Part shown: piece after piece, positions 52,928-62,633 of the stretch | How the letters are laid out: each line of letters starts with the position of its first letter | Numbering within the stretch: position 1 is the stretch's first letter | Source of the DNA: Nitrospira japonica | GTDB lineage: Bacteria > Nitrospirota > Nitrospiria > Nitrospirales > Nitrospiraceae | Reading direction: 5' to 3' | DNA length: 64,000 nt | Assembly: GCF_900169565.1 (NCBI RefSeq) | Contig: NZ_LT828648.1 | Location: forward strand, 2,640,501 to 2,704,500 | Notes under the pieces: model-generated | Told to the model about the DNA's origin: nothing | Database searches by the model: none | The model's input: the letters and a program-made list of their open reading frames with translations, nothing else | Translations under genes and position numbers: made by a program

Positions 52928-54007
52928 TCAAGGAGACAGAGGGTCCGGCACCCTGAAGACCTGGAGTTGTCTCGGATGGATGAACACGACGTCGCCCTGC
53001 TGCAACTTCAACTCGCGATAGCGATCCTTTGTCAGTTCCACCTCGATATGCTGTCCCGAATCCGTGGTGCTCAATTCCAAGAGCACGCGTGCTCCGGCAT
53101 TGATGACCAATCGAACGGTGGTTTCAAGCTGCGCGTTCGTCGTCCGTTCCAGGCTCAATTCCAGATCGTGCGGCCGCACGAAGGCGACCTCATGGTCTCC
53201 CCCGGCCTCCGTCCATGAAGAAAGGTGGTGTCCTTCCAATGAATCGTGCGCGACTCGCTCATGCGGAGCCCGGCCGTGGAACACGTTGACGTCCCCCAGA
53301 AATCTATAGACAAATGGCGTGGCCGGCTGTTCATACACCTCGTCGGGTGTTCCGATCTGTTCGATGTGCCCCTGATTCAGCACCACGATGCGATCGGCCG
53401 ACTCAAGCGCCTCTTCCTGATCGTGCGTGACGAGGATGCTCGTGATATGCAATTCGTCGTGGAGCCGCCGAAGCCACCGGCGCAACTCCTTGCGGACCTT
53501 GGCGTCAAGCGCGCCGAACGGCTCGTCGAGAAGGAGCAGCTTCGGTTCCACCGCCAATGCCCGCGCGAGCGCGACGCGCTGACGCTGTCCTCCGGAGAGT
53601 TGACTGGGATACCGGTCGGCCATGGCGCGCAGCTGGACGAGGGACAGGAGTTCTTCCACCTTGTTGCGGATATAGTCGGGAGAAGGGCGTTTGGCTCGCG
53701 GCAGGACTTTCAACCCAAAGGCGACGTTTTCCGCCACGCTCAGGTGCCGGAACAAGGCATAGTGTTGAAACACAAATCCAACGCGCCGTTCGGTGATGCG
53801 CTGATCGGTGACCTCGTGGCCATGCAGGAGGATTCGTCCTTCATCCGGCCGTTCCAATCCGGCGAGGATGCGCAAGAGTGTCGTCTTTCCGCATCCGGAT
53901 GGGCCGAGGAGGGCGACCAGTTCTCCGCTCTGAACGTGCAGACTGACGTCGCTCAGAACGGTGAACGTGCCGAAACGCTTGGTGACATGGTCGACTTGGA
54001 TGCTCAT
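52928..54007 (-). CDS. cysA: sulfate/thiosulfate ABC transporter ATP-binding protein
   Basis: A 359-residue ABC ATPase of CysA type. Walker A is GPSGCGKTT, signature [15 protein letters not shown], Walker [13 protein letters not shown], and the switch His lies in VTHDQEEAL. The last 120 residues form the regulatory TOBE-like domain ([20 protein letters not shown]). It energises import of sulfate and thiosulfate. Its start overlaps the cysW stop by four bases. Confidence 0.92.
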   Translation of the reverse strand: MSIQVDHVTKRFGTFTVLSDVSLHVQSGELVALLGPSGCGKTTLLRILAGLERPDEGRILLHGHEVTDQRITERRVGFVFQHYALFRHLSVAENVAFGLKVLPRAKRPSPDYIRNKVEELLSLVQLRAMADRYPSQLSGGQRQRVALARALAVEPKLLLLDEPFGALDAKVRKELRRWLRRLHDELHITSILVTHDQEEALESADRIVVLNQGHIEQIGTPDEVYEQPATPFVYRFLGDVNVFHGRAPHERVAHDSLEGHHLSSWTEAGGDHEVAFVRPHDLELSLERTTNAQLETTVRLVINAGARVLLELSTTDSGQHIEVELTKDRYRELKLQQGDVVFIHPRQLQVFRVPDPLSP

Positions 54008-54918
54008 GACAGACTCCCTGCTCTCTGTGGTTGCGGGCGATCGGGTGTCGATCGTGACAGTGGTGCAATGGATCGCCGTTCAATGAGTGTTTTTGCGACG
54101 AGCGTGACGAGGGCCAGCAATGTGAGGAGTGAGGCCACGGCGAAGGCCGCAACGGCGTTGTACTCGTTGTAGAGGATTTCCACATGCAGCGGCATCGTGT
54201 TGGTCAGTCCTCGAATGTGACCCGACACGACCGACACCGCTCCGAATTCACCCATCGCACGCGCATTGCAGAGAATCACTCCGTAAAGCAGGCTCCACTT
54301 GATGTTAGGAATCGTGACGCGCAGGAACGTCTGCCAGCCGGACGCGCCCAACGTCAGGGCGGCTTCCTCCTCCTCCCGGCCTTGCGACTGCATCAACGGG
54401 ATGAGTTCCCGCGCAATGAACGGGACGGTGACGAAAATCGTGGCCAGCACGATTCCCGGTAGGGCGAAAATGATCTTGATATCGTGTTCGGCCAGCCACG
54501 GACCCAACCAGCCTTGGGCTCCGAACAGCAACACATAGATCAACCCTGAGATGACCGGAGACACAGCCAGGGGAACGTCGATGAGGGTGATGATCAACTG
54601 TTTCCCGACGAACTCGAATTTTGCGATCGCCCAGGCGGCCGCCATTCCGAACAGGGCATTCAGCGGAACCGCGATGGACGCGGCGATGAGCGTCAGTCGA
54701 ATGGCGGCCAGGGCGTCCGGGTCTTGAAACGAGGCGAGGTAGGTCAACACTCCGCCCTTGAATGCTTCCGTAAATACCGCCGCGAGCGGAATGAAGAGAA
54801 AAAGCGTCAGATAGCCGAGGGCTGCGGCAATGAGCGCCAAGCGGACGAGCGTGCCCTCGGTGGTGAGCGAGGCGGTCCACTCTTCATTGCTGATTTTCGC
54901 GGCGGTTCTTGTGGTCAT
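54004..54918 (-). CDS. cysW: sulfate ABC transporter permease CysW
   Basis: A 304-residue permease with about six hydrophobic segments. The inner-membrane binding-protein-dependent motif is [22 protein letters not shown] (EAA motif). [15 protein letters not shown] is a CysW signature. It forms the channel with CysT and CysA. The ATG at 54918, preceded by AAGAG, is used; an earlier in-frame ATG at 54963 would overlap cysT. Confidence 0.92.
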   Translation of the reverse strand: MTTRTAAKISNEEWTASLTTEGTLVRLALIAAALGYLTLFLFIPLAAVFTEAFKGGVLTYLASFQDPDALAAIRLTLIAASIAVPLNALFGMAAAWAIAKFEFVGKQLIITLIDVPLAVSPVISGLIYVLLFGAQGWLGPWLAEHDIKIIFALPGIVLATIFVTVPFIARELIPLMQSQGREEEEAALTLGASGWQTFLRVTIPNIKWSLLYGVILCNARAMGEFGAVSVVSGHIRGLTNTMPLHVEILYNEYNAVAAFAVASLLTLLALVTLVAKTLIERRSIAPLSRSTPDRPQPQRAGSLS

Positions 54919-54929
54919 CGTGGGTCTCT

Positions 54930-55766
54930 TTATGCGCTGGTGTGACGAGCCGTACTCCACCATTGAAGGAGATTCACGGCCAATGAAAGTAGAAAGGCCG
55001 TGACCAGCATGACGACTCCCAGGGATGTCGCTCCGGCATAGTCGTACTGCTCCAGCTTGGTCATGATCAACAACGGCGTAATTTCCGATATCAGCGGCAT
55101 GTTACCGGCGATAAAGATGACGGAACCGTATTCGCCGACGGCGCGAGCGAAGGCCATGGCCATCCCGGTGAGGAGGGCGGGCCACAACTCGGGCGCGATC
55201 ACGGCGCGGAATGTTTGCCAGCGGCTCGCTCCCAGCGTCGTGGCGGCTTCCTCCACTTCTTTGTCGAGATCCTGCAACACGGGCTGGACGGTTCTCACCA
55301 CGAACGGCAATCCGATGAAGGTGAGCGCGACGAGGACGCCGAGCGGAGTAAAGGCGATCTTGATGCCCAACGGATCGAGGAGATGGCCGATCCAGCCATT
55401 GGGCGCATAGATGGCGGTCAAGGCGATACCCGCGACCGCGGTCGGGAGCGCGAACGGAAGGTCGACCAGCGCGTCGACGACCGCCCGACCCGGAAAACGG
55501 TACCGGACCAGCACCCAGGCGACGACCGAACCGAAGAGCCCGTTGATGAGCGCGCCCAACAGGGATGCGCCGAATGTCAGTTGATACGACGCCATCGCGC
55601 GCGGCTCCGTCACGGTGCTCCAGAATTGTTCCCAGGTCAGTGTGCTGGTCTTGATAAAGAGCCCGCTCAAGGGAATCAAGACGATCAGGCTGAAGTAGAA
55701 CGTCGCGAGGCCCAGGGTGAGACCGAACCCCGGAAGCACGCTGGGCTGTTTCAGTATTAACGGCAA
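54930..55766 (-). CDS. cysT: sulfate ABC transporter permease CysT
   Basis: A 278-residue permease with six hydrophobic segments. Its start [20 protein letters not shown] is diagnostic of CysT (CysU). The EAA motif is [21 protein letters not shown], and [14 protein letters not shown] is characteristic. A TTG at 55766 with AAGGAG eight bases upstream is the only good start; unusual but consistent. It pairs with CysW. Confidence 0.93.
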   Translation of the reverse strand: MPLILKQPSVLPGFGLTLGLATFYFSLIVLIPLSGLFIKTSTLTWEQFWSTVTEPRAMASYQLTFGASLLGALINGLFGSVVAWVLVRYRFPGRAVVDALVDLPFALPTAVAGIALTAIYAPNGWIGHLLDPLGIKIAFTPLGVLVALTFIGLPFVVRTVQPVLQDLDKEVEEAATTLGASRWQTFRAVIAPELWPALLTGMAMAFARAVGEYGSVIFIAGNMPLISEITPLLIMTKLEQYDYAGATSLGVVMLVTAFLLSLAVNLLQWWSTARHTSA

Positions 55767-55778
55767 GGGAGGGTCTCC

Positions 55779-56849
55779 TTATCGGCTCTGTTCGCGATGA
55801 CCGTCGCTCGGTGCCGCCGTCGGTTGATACATCTGATCGAACACGCCGCCGGATGAAAAATGGGTGGCGATTGCGTTCTGCCATCCTCCGAAAACGTCGT
55901 CGGCGGAAAAGACATTCAGTGCCGGGAATTGGGAAGCATGCTTGCGCATTACAGCAGCCGAGCTGGGACGATAGTGGTGCCGCGCCGCCAACTCCTGGCC
56001 TTCCTCGGAGTATAAATAGTCGAGATAGGCTTCCGCGAGCACCCGGGTCCCGTGTTTGTCCGCGACCCGGTCGACCACGGCGACCGGAGATTCAGCGAGA
56101 ATGCTCACAGTCGGGTAGACGATCTCAAACCGGCCTGTGCCCGCTTCCTTCTGAATCAGCGACACTTCATGCTCGAACGTCAGCAGCACGTCGCCGATAT
56201 CACGCTGCAGGAACGTGGTCGTGGCGCCGCGGCCGCCGGAAGCAAAAACCGGGACGTGTTGGAGCAGGTCGTGCACGAATTGCCGCGCCTTGTCGTGGCT
56301 TCCCGTCTGTTTCACTAGTTGGCCCCATGCGGCCAGGTAACTATATCGTCCGTTGCCGGATGTCTTGGGGTTGGGCATGATGACCGCGACGCCCGGCCTG
56401 ATGAGATCAGGCCAATCGTGAAGGCGCTTGGGATTTCCGCTTCTGACCAAAAAGACGATCGTGGACGTAAACGGAACGCTATGGTTTGGAAGACGTTCAC
56501 GCCAGTTCTTGGCGATCGGTCCTCCCTGTTCGGCCAGAATGGCGATGTCGCTTTCCTGATTCATCGTCACGACGTCGGCTTCCAATCCGGCAAGCACCGC
56601 TCTCGCCTGTGCGGTCGAGCCTCCATGGGATTGCCTGAGCACTGCCGACCGGCCGGTTTTCTCCAGCCAGTGCCGGGCGAACGCGGCATTGTACGCTTTG
56701 TAGAATTCTCGCGATACGTCATAGGAGACATTCAAAAGTTCCTGGCTGTCGGCCATCGCATTGGTCGAGTGCCCTATCGAGCAGACCGCGAGAATGGTCC
56801 AGATGACAAGGACGCCAGCCGACCAGGAATGCCGGAAGCACTCGTTCAT
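55779..56849 (-). CDS. sulfate-binding periplasmic protein (downstream copy)
   Basis: A 356-residue solute-binding protein. It has a signal ([20 protein letters not shown]) and then [20 protein letters not shown], typical of Sbp/CysP proteins. Further conserved parts are [20 protein letters not shown] and [16 protein letters not shown], lining the oxyanion site. The start ATG at 56849 overlaps the stop of the first binding-protein gene by four bases. It delivers sulfate or thiosulfate to the permease; the two copies may differ in preference. Confidence 0.9.
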   Translation of the reverse strand: MNECFRHSWSAGVLVIWTILAVCSIGHSTNAMADSQELLNVSYDVSREFYKAYNAAFARHWLEKTGRSAVLRQSHGGSTAQARAVLAGLEADVVTMNQESDIAILAEQGGPIAKNWRERLPNHSVPFTSTIVFLVRSGNPKRLHDWPDLIRPGVAVIMPNPKTSGNGRYSYLAAWGQLVKQTGSHDKARQFVHDLLQHVPVFASGGRGATTTFLQRDIGDVLLTFEHEVSLIQKEAGTGRFEIVYPTVSILAESPVAVVDRVADKHGTRVLAEAYLDYLYSEEGQELAARHHYRPSSAAVMRKHASQFPALNVFSADDVFGGWQNAIATHFSSGGVFDQMYQPTAAPSDGHREQSR

Positions 56850-57880
56850 CGCCGTTCCTTGGTGATCTGAAGATAGATTTGGTCGAATGTGCCGCCGTCG
56901 GAGAAGTGTGTCTTGTTGGCGTGTTTCCAATCGCCAAAAAACTCCTGGAGCGTGAACAGTTCGACCTTGGGAAACTTGGTTTGCTTGGCCGCAACCGACT
57001 GGAGTCGGGGGCGGTAATAGTGTCGGGCGGCGATCTCCTGTCCTTCTTCGGAGTACAGATATTCAAGATATGCTTGCGCGATCTGTCTGGTTCCCCGCTT
57101 GTCCACGATCTTATCCACCACGCTGACCGTCGGTTCGGCCAAAATGCTCTGCGGAGGCACGACGATGTCGAACCGGTCTTTTCCCAGTTCACCGCCGCCC
57201 AACAAGATCTCGTTTTCCCAATTGATCAAGACGTCGCCGATACCCCGCTCCACAAAGGTCGTCGTCGCGCCCCGGGCTCCGGAATCGAGCACCGGGACAT
57301 TTTTGTAGAGTTTTGCAATGAACTCCTTGGCTTTGGTCTCATCCCCGCCCGATTGCTTCAGGGCATAACCCCACGCAGCGAGGTAGTTCCACCGGGCGAC
57401 GCCCGAAGTCTTGGGATTCGGCGTAATGATGGACACGCCTGGTTTCACCAGGTCACTCCAATCCTTGATGTTCTTTGGGTTGCCCTTGCGCACCAGAAAG
57501 GCAATCGTCGAGACATAGGGCGCGCTATTCTGCGGCAAGCGACCCTGCCAATTGGCGGGAAGCAACGAAGCCTTCTCGGCTATGGCGTCGATGTCATAGG
57601 CCAGGGCCAGTGTCACGACGTCGGCCTCGAGTCCGTCGATCACTGCTCGTGCTTGTTTGCTGGACCCTCCATGCGATTGCTTGATCGAGACCGGCTGGCC
57701 GGTCTTGGCGAGCCAATGTTTGGCGAACGCCGCATTGAATTCTTGGTATAGCTCCCTGGTGGGATCGTACGACACGTTGAGGAGGGTCACCGTTTGGTTG
57801 CCGGCATGCGCGATAGAAGAAAGCCCCACCGCTCCGCTCAGACTCAACAGGACAAGGAGAAACAATGATGTGAATGCCAC
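56846..57880 (-). CDS. sulfate-binding periplasmic protein (upstream copy)
   Basis: A 344-residue solute-binding protein starting at GTG 57880 (GAAAGGA upstream). A signal ([21 protein letters not shown]) precedes [20 protein letters not shown]. It keeps the oxyanion-pocket motifs [20 protein letters not shown] and [16 protein letters not shown]. It is closely related to the downstream copy but divergent enough that an old duplication is likely. Sixteen bases separate it from the racemase gene, so they share a transcript. Confidence 0.9.
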   Translation of the reverse strand: MAFTSLFLLVLLSLSGAVGLSSIAHAGNQTVTLLNVSYDPTRELYQEFNAAFAKHWLAKTGQPVSIKQSHGGSSKQARAVIDGLEADVVTLALAYDIDAIAEKASLLPANWQGRLPQNSAPYVSTIAFLVRKGNPKNIKDWSDLVKPGVSIITPNPKTSGVARWNYLAAWGYALKQSGGDETKAKEFIAKLYKNVPVLDSGARGATTTFVERGIGDVLINWENEILLGGGELGKDRFDIVVPPQSILAEPTVSVVDKIVDKRGTRQIAQAYLEYLYSEEGQEIAARHYYRPRLQSVAAKQTKFPKVELFTLQEFFGDWKHANKTHFSDGGTFDQIYLQITKERR

Positions 57881-57896
57881 AGTATGATCCTTTCGT

Positions 57897-58697
57897 TCAG
57901 GAATGATCGGATGAAACCAAGTGAAAACGGCCGGTCGCCATGCCGACCATGTTCCTGTGTTCCGATGTTTCGATGTGGTCATCGGGAGTCTGGCGGCATT
58001 CCACTTGTTCAAGCGCGGCGCGCGCCAGGAGACGCGTCGAGTCGAGCAAGGGGAGGGGCGAACCCTCGGAAGAAACGATCAATGGGAGTTCGGTGCAACC
58101 AAGAATGACTGCATCGCATCCGGATGTACGGAAACGGTTGATGACAGCGCGCAGAACATTACGGGTATGGGACGTGAACCGGCCCGCGATAAGTTCGTGT
58201 CTGATGATGCGCTGGATATTGTCCCGTTCGTCCGCCAGCGGAATAATGAGTTCGATTCCTTCTTTGTTGAGATGGCGGGAATACATCGAATCTTCCATGA
58301 CGGCCCGCGTACCGAGCAGGCCGACTCGATGGAAGCCGCGGCGTGCCGCTTCCGCGGCGACGGTGGCGGCGATGTGCAGCCAGGGCACCGGTGATTGGAC
58401 CAGGTCGTAAGCGCGGTGCAGCGTATTGTTGGGGCAGATAATAAAGTCTGCCCCGGCGTGCGCGAGTTTATTCGCCGATCGGGATAAGAGATCCGCCACA
58501 CCGGGCCAATCATCCCCATCGATGAGGTCGAAGTACGAGCGAAGCGAGAACGTGTGTATGGTGATTTCCGGATGAGCATGCCTGCCCATGAACCTCTCCG
58601 CCTCGTGGCACAATGTCCGATAGCAGAGGGCCGCGCCTTCAGCCGTACCGGCGACGATGCCGATGTGTGGGATTGCTTCAAAGGGTAGGTAAGTCAT
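57897..58697 (-). CDS. aspartate/glutamate racemase family protein
   Basis: A 266-residue protein of the Asp/Glu racemase family. The two catalytic cysteines lie in [10 protein letters not shown] and [11 protein letters not shown], and the N-terminus has [20 protein letters not shown]. Members interconvert L- and D-aspartate or glutamate, or act on other acidic substrates. The substrate here is unknown. The ATG at 58697 follows GGAGG. Its position directly upstream of the sulfate-binding genes is unexpected; its link to sulfur uptake is not known. Confidence 0.83.
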   Translation of the reverse strand: MTYLPFEAIPHIGIVAGTAEGAALCYRTLCHEAERFMGRHAHPEITIHTFSLRSYFDLIDGDDWPGVADLLSRSANKLAHAGADFIICPNNTLHRAYDLVQSPVPWLHIAATVAAEAARRGFHRVGLLGTRAVMEDSMYSRHLNKEGIELIIPLADERDNIQRIIRHELIAGRFTSHTRNVLRAVINRFRTSGCDAVILGCTELPLIVSSEGSPLPLLDSTRLLARAALEQVECRQTPDDHIETSEHRNMVGMATGRFHLVSSDHS

Positions 58698-58732
58698 GAG
58701 GCCTCCTGATATCTTCTCCATCAATTCCGGCA

Positions 58733-58777
58733 GTGACCGGGAGATCGACGACAGTTCGCCGCCGGTCTCCCGGTCAC
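58733..58777. repeat. 12-bp perfect inverted repeat between lipoprotein and racemase genes
   Basis: The arms 58733-58744 and 58766-58777 are exactly complementary (12 bases), with a 21-base loop that can add two more pairs. On the minus strand it lies between the lipoprotein stop and the racemase start, in a gap of 83 bases. No T-run follows, so it may be an mRNA processing or stability hairpin, or an attenuator. Confidence 0.65.
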
Positions 58778-58780
58778 AGT

Positions 58781-59512
58781 CTACGGCTGCGACGGTTTGC
58801 CCGATTGGTGCGGCTCGAGCCCCGGGTAAACGGGCAGGGCTGCCAGCGCGTCGCGATATCGTATCTGAAGTTCTTCGCGTTGATCCGGCGAAAACAGTCT
58901 GCCTCCCGAACGGACCTTGATCAGGTAATCTTCTGGTTCGAAGGTCACGTTAAAGGCCGCGGACCGTTCCGGAACGTTCGGCATCTGCCGGTCGTACTTG
59001 CTGATGTCCGGGCCTGGACCGTGGAGATCATGAACTTCGCTGAGCGAGAGATAGAGGGTCCCGTTACGGATCGACAGCCATCCCGTCGTGCTCTCTTCCT
59101 CTCCGTGTTCGGTGGCATGGCTCAGGTGAAAGAATACCCGCTGTGCAGGCGAAGCCTGAGCCAGTCCTTTCGAAAGCGCCGGAGCCAGGATTTGAACCTC
59201 TTCATGACGAAAGGCGCGTGTGCGATCCGCTTCACCGGAAAACAGCCGATGGATGAAATTACGCTGCTCCCATGCACGCACGTTGCCGAGAATGGTTCCG
59301 ATCTCGGTCGCAGAAAGTGTGGCAGGATGCGCGTTCGACGTCGAGTCCGGATCGGTCTCCAGGCGCACCGTATTAAGACCCGATTCATAAATCGTTTTCG
59401 TCGGCTCGGGCGATGTTCCTGCGCAACCAATGAAGGTCGTTCCCAGCAAGGCGATAAGCGGCAGGCTCAACCGGAGTGCAGTGTGATGAATGTGCCTTGA
59501 GACCTGGTTCAT
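58781..59512 (-). CDS. lipoprotein of unknown function
   Basis: A 243-residue protein with a signal (LSLPLIALLGTTFIGC; lipidated Cys30). The mature part has a TLSATEIGTILGNVRAWEQR segment, and a VRSGGRLFSPDQREELQIRY stretch near the end. There is no recognised family. Its start overlaps the ModA-like gene's stop by four bases, so it is likely translated with it. Confidence 0.75.
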   Translation of the reverse strand: MNQVSRHIHHTALRLSLPLIALLGTTFIGCAGTSPEPTKTIYESGLNTVRLETDPDSTSNAHPATLSATEIGTILGNVRAWEQRNFIHRLFSGEADRTRAFRHEEVQILAPALSKGLAQASPAQRVFFHLSHATEHGEEESTTGWLSIRNGTLYLSLSEVHDLHGPGPDISKYDRQMPNVPERSAAFNVTFEPEDYLIKVRSGGRLFSPDQREELQIRYRDALAALPVYPGLEPHQSGKPSQP

Positions 59513-60336
59513 GATTTCACCTCCCGTCGCTTCGCTAATGTCGCCCCCGGCGTCGCCTGATCAAACCCGAACTGTTTCAACTGCTCCTGGACCGGAGCCG
59601 ACAGCAGGAATTCGATGAAATCCCCCGCAGCCGAGATGTTCTTGGCCGTCCATACGGCTGCGACACCGTATTGCACCGGTGTATGAGAATCTTCCGGAGC
59701 CGTGTCCAGAATCTTGACTTGAGATTCAGCCACGGCATCGGTTCGATAGACGATGCCGATTTCGGCTTCGCCTTTCGCAACAAGGTCGAGGACGGCTCGC
59801 GAATGTTGGCCAAAAACATATTGGGACTTCAGTTGCGGTTCCAGTTTGGCGTGTTTGAGAAATTGAATCGCCACCTTGCCGACCGACGACGTTTTGGGAT
59901 CCCCGATTGCGATGCGTCTGACCGGAACCGTACGAAGCTCTTGAAGGGAGCCGACTGGGGCAGGGAAGGTCTTGCCCGTGATGACCACCAGCGATGTGCC
60001 GGCATAGACACGCTTGGTCCCCTGAATCACCAGGCTTTTCTTCTCAAGGGAATCGATTTCTTCGAGCAGCGATGGAAGGAATACGTCGACCGGGGCTCCC
60101 TCTTCGATCTGCTTGCGCAGATTTTGAGAGGGGCCGTAAATCACGCGGACCACGACTTCCGGATGTTGAGCCTCAAACAGGGGCAGCACTTTTCGGAACA
60201 CGTCTCGCAGGCTGTTGGCGGCCGCGATGGTGACCGTTTCCGGTTGTGCATACGTATCGGTCGCAATCCCAGGTCCAAATACCACGATGCCGAGGAATAG
60301 GGACAAGGTGGAAACGCGTTGGTAGAAGTTGTTCAT
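59509..60336 (-). CDS. molybdate-type (ModA) periplasmic binding protein
   Basis: A 275-residue solute-binding protein of the ModA/molybdate family. A signal ends near TDTYA; the mature protein begins PETVTIAAANSLRDVFRKVL, and has GPSQNLRKQIEEGAPVDVFL, then GDPKTSSVGKVAIQFL and GEAEIGIVYRTDAV, all in ModA order. ModA binds molybdate or tungstate; family relatives bind other oxyanions. With no modB/modC gene nearby, its transporter partner could be the sulfate permease or a distant one. Confidence 0.82.
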   Translation of the reverse strand: MNNFYQRVSTLSLFLGIVVFGPGIATDTYAQPETVTIAAANSLRDVFRKVLPLFEAQHPEVVVRVIYGPSQNLRKQIEEGAPVDVFLPSLLEEIDSLEKKSLVIQGTKRVYAGTSLVVITGKTFPAPVGSLQELRTVPVRRIAIGDPKTSSVGKVAIQFLKHAKLEPQLKSQYVFGQHSRAVLDLVAKGEAEIGIVYRTDAVAESQVKILDTAPEDSHTPVQYGVAAVWTAKNISAAGDFIEFLLSAPVQEQLKQFGFDQATPGATLAKRREVKS

Positions 60337-60378
60337 GGAAGTCCTCTTTCCAATAGATGAGCCATATGCAGATATGTC

Positions 60379-62037
60379 TTAGAAGTAGAACTGGTACTGT
60401 ACGTTGATGCGGTTCTCAATGAGATCGCTCCCGAATCCCGGCTGATACTCCCATGGATAGCGATCCGGAGCTCGTCCTCCGCTGCCCGATGTAATGTTCG
60501 AGTAATCGATAACCAGCCTGTTGTTATAGGTGCCGTCGAAGCTATAGTTGATGGCCACGCCCAATTCCTTCGTAAGATCGTCCTTTTGCTTCGTGGATGG
60601 ATCGAAGACTCCGTATCGGACCGCTAATTCCAGCTTGCGTGGAATCAGATACTTTCCTGCCTGGACGTACCAGCCCCAGGCATCACCGAGCTCCACCGGT
60701 TGAGGTCCTATGACGAGCGCGTTCTGCGTCGGATTGTTGGGGTTCGGAACGGTCGTGAGGTCGAAAGGAAGCGTTCCCGCGAAGGCATCTCGAAGATGCT
60801 GCTGACGGTAATATCCTTCCGACTGCAACGACCAGCCTTGGTACTTTCCGATGAAATCAACTTCATAGGTCTGGAAATCGTAGATGCCGCCGCCGAGCAG
60901 CCGCCCGTTGTTGTTTTTTGCCACTCCTTGGCGATACGCGCGGTCGACAATGTCTGAGCGGATCGAGCTGAGATAGTTCTGGCCTGGATTATAGGCATAG
61001 CCGACTGCGATAGCCGCTTGTGGAACCCGTGAATTGAGAATGTCGCCTTGACCGTACCCTGGATTTCCGGAGATCTTAAACAAGGCCCGAGCGGTATACA
61101 TCATCTCGCCGCCCAAAAAGCGGGTATTGTAGTTGTAAGTCCGCGTGATGCCGGAGGGCTGGGCGCCGGGTGTGCCGGTGGGTGCGAGGACCGTCTGGCT
61201 GACCGATGTCCCGTCGCGGGCGAGGTTGGCACCAGCTCCGTTCCAAATACCGACGGCATAGTTGAATCGGTATTGATCTTCATCGCTGAGGATCGAAATA
61301 CCGACATCGCGATTGCTGATGAGATTGGCGGCGAACATGTTTTGCACAATCATATTGTCCGCGAATGTCGAGGTCGCAATGGAGGCGATCTGCGATCGAT
61401 TGAACCAGACGCGCTGTTGGCCGACCTGTGCCGTCAGCCAAGGGATGTGCCATGACGCAATATAGGCATCCAGCAGTTTGGCCCGTCCGCTTCCCCCCTC
61501 TTGATCCGAGGTGAATTGATCGAGTCCCCAGGAGAAGTTGTAGCGAAGGTCCGGATCGAACGCGTAACCGAGGAATTGCAGGCGTGCGCGGGGAACACTG
61601 AACGCACTTCTATCGCTCTGATGCCGGACGGCCCGATATTCAACCTGCCCTCCGAGAATTTCCGGGTTCCGGGAATCGCCCACCGTGCCCCAGGCAGAAT
61701 TGTACGTGCTATAGCTATATCGCACTTGGGTCAAGAGCCGGAGCTTCAGGAAAAACTTCTCTCCGACTCGAATGTTGAGACCGTTATTGACATCGATGCT
61801 ATAATTGGGTTTCGAGAGGCGTTCCTTGTTTTCGATTACCCGTAGGCCCTTGTCGTACTCCTCTTGGGTGATCAACCCCTTTTGATACAGGTACTTGAGG
61901 CCTGGATCTTCGCCGGAGTAGTACTCCCACTTGCCGTCCTTCTTCACCAACTGACCTTCCTCCACCGCCGTTGCCGGTTGCGGACTCACCAGCCAGAGCA
62001 GGCTGATGATAAAAAGGACCAAACCAGAAAGTCTCAT
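60379..62037 (-). CDS. OprP/OprO-type phosphate/anion-selective porin
   Basis: A 552-residue outer-membrane protein. It begins with a signal peptide ending in ATA and a VKKDGKWEYYSGEDPGLKY segment, then an N-terminal coiled region and a beta-barrel with many alternating strands (for example RNPEILGGQVEYRAV, YVQAGKYLIPRKLELAVRYG), and ends in YQFYF with the final Phe required for barrel insertion. The family (Pfam porin O/P) forms anion-selective channels. It could let sulfate or other oxyanions cross the outer membrane. It starts the transcript of the ModA-like gene. Confidence 0.88.
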   Translation of the reverse strand: MRLSGLVLFIISLLWLVSPQPATAVEEGQLVKKDGKWEYYSGEDPGLKYLYQKGLITQEEYDKGLRVIENKERLSKPNYSIDVNNGLNIRVGEKFFLKLRLLTQVRYSYSTYNSAWGTVGDSRNPEILGGQVEYRAVRHQSDRSAFSVPRARLQFLGYAFDPDLRYNFSWGLDQFTSDQEGGSGRAKLLDAYIASWHIPWLTAQVGQQRVWFNRSQIASIATSTFADNMIVQNMFAANLISNRDVGISILSDEDQYRFNYAVGIWNGAGANLARDGTSVSQTVLAPTGTPGAQPSGITRTYNYNTRFLGGEMMYTARALFKISGNPGYGQGDILNSRVPQAAIAVGYAYNPGQNYLSSIRSDIVDRAYRQGVAKNNNGRLLGGGIYDFQTYEVDFIGKYQGWSLQSEGYYRQQHLRDAFAGTLPFDLTTVPNPNNPTQNALVIGPQPVELGDAWGWYVQAGKYLIPRKLELAVRYGVFDPSTKQKDDLTKELGVAINYSFDGTYNNRLVIDYSNITSGSGGRAPDRYPWEYQPGFGSDLIENRINVQYQFYF

Positions 62038-62114
62038 GTCGTTTCCTCCGTGACATGGGAACTTCCGGTGGTCCGGTCAGCCCGCCGTTAAAATTGATCA
62101 GCTGTTACGTTCAA

Positions 62115-62136
62115 AACGTCCGGTTGTCCGGACGTT
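62115..62136. terminator. 9-bp perfect hairpin after yezD, before the porin
   Basis: AACGTCCGG and CCGGACGTT flank a TTGT loop. Read on the minus strand the second arm runs into TTTTG, which fits a weak intrinsic terminator for yezD. As it is also within the upstream region of the porin, an operator function is possible. Confidence 0.6.
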
Positions 62137-62200
62137 GTTTACTCCTTGAGTTCAGTACAGATGGAAACGTCTGCGCCGGCGACCGTTGTGCGGATGCCTT

Positions 62201-62386
62201 TCATCGGGAAAGGTCGGCATCGAAGCGCGTTTTTTCTTTGCGCTCGATCTGGACCACTTTGGAGTCGTGAACGATAATCTCCACTGAGCCGAAGCGGATT
62301 CCCTTCAGCGCATGAATGATCGCTTGCTCGACCTGCCGATGTACATTGTGGTCCGATAGTTCAGTGCTGTTGCTGAGCGACCGCAT
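62201..62386 (-). CDS. yezD: YezD family (DUF2292) small protein
   Basis: A 61-residue protein that begins MRSLSNSTELS and contains QAIIHALKGIRFGSVEIIVH and a KVVQIERKEKTRF tail, typical of the YezD family. These proteins are often found in sulfur-assimilation operons, but their function is unknown. The ATG at 62386 follows GGAGGG. An earlier GTG at 62407 would extend it by seven residues. It is divergent to the XRE regulator, with an AT-rich control region between. Confidence 0.83.
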   Translation of the reverse strand: MRSLSNSTELSDHNVHRQVEQAIIHALKGIRFGSVEIIVHDSKVVQIERKEKTRFDADLSR

Positions 62387-62431
62387 ATACCCTCCATCTA
62401 GATTCACTGACGTGCAATACGTAATCTAATT

Positions 62432-62465
62432 CCTATGAATCCGATCGGGATTAAGTTTTCATAGG
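62432..62465. promoter_or_regulatory. 8-bp inverted repeat in the yezD/regulator control region
   Basis: CCTATGAA at 62432-62439 pairs with TTCATAGG at 62458-62465 around an 18-base spacer that holds AATCCGATCGGGATT, itself partly palindromic. The region 62408-62633 is AT-rich, unlike its surroundings. It is a candidate operator, for the adjacent XRE regulator or for a sulfur regulator. Confidence 0.5.
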
Positions 62466-62595
62466 TATAAATTAACTTGGTCTATTTTGTCAACAATTAA
62501 TTTTATGATCTGATCTACGAGGCAATTCGGCTATGTGGAACTATTCATCTGCCGTGATGAAGTATCAAAAAACTGGTGATTTGTATCCAGTATAC

Positions 62596-62625
62596 TTGAC
62601 ACTAATAAAGTATTATTGCTATATC
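62596..62625 (+). promoter_or_regulatory. sigma-70-type promoter of the XRE regulator gene
   Basis: TTGACA at 62596-62601 is followed, after an 18-base spacer, by TATATC at 62620-62625 with the extended TG at 62617-62618. Transcription should begin near 62632, two bases before the ATG at 62634, giving a nearly leaderless mRNA. The AGTATACT palindrome at 62589-62596 overlaps the -35 box. Confidence 0.6.
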
Positions 62626-62633
62626 GCCCCGGC

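Noticed and set aside
59180-59205. T-loop-like sequence resembling a tRNA
   Set aside because: The bases around it do not form the five-pair stem of a T-arm, and it lies in the coding sequence of a lipoprotein gene.
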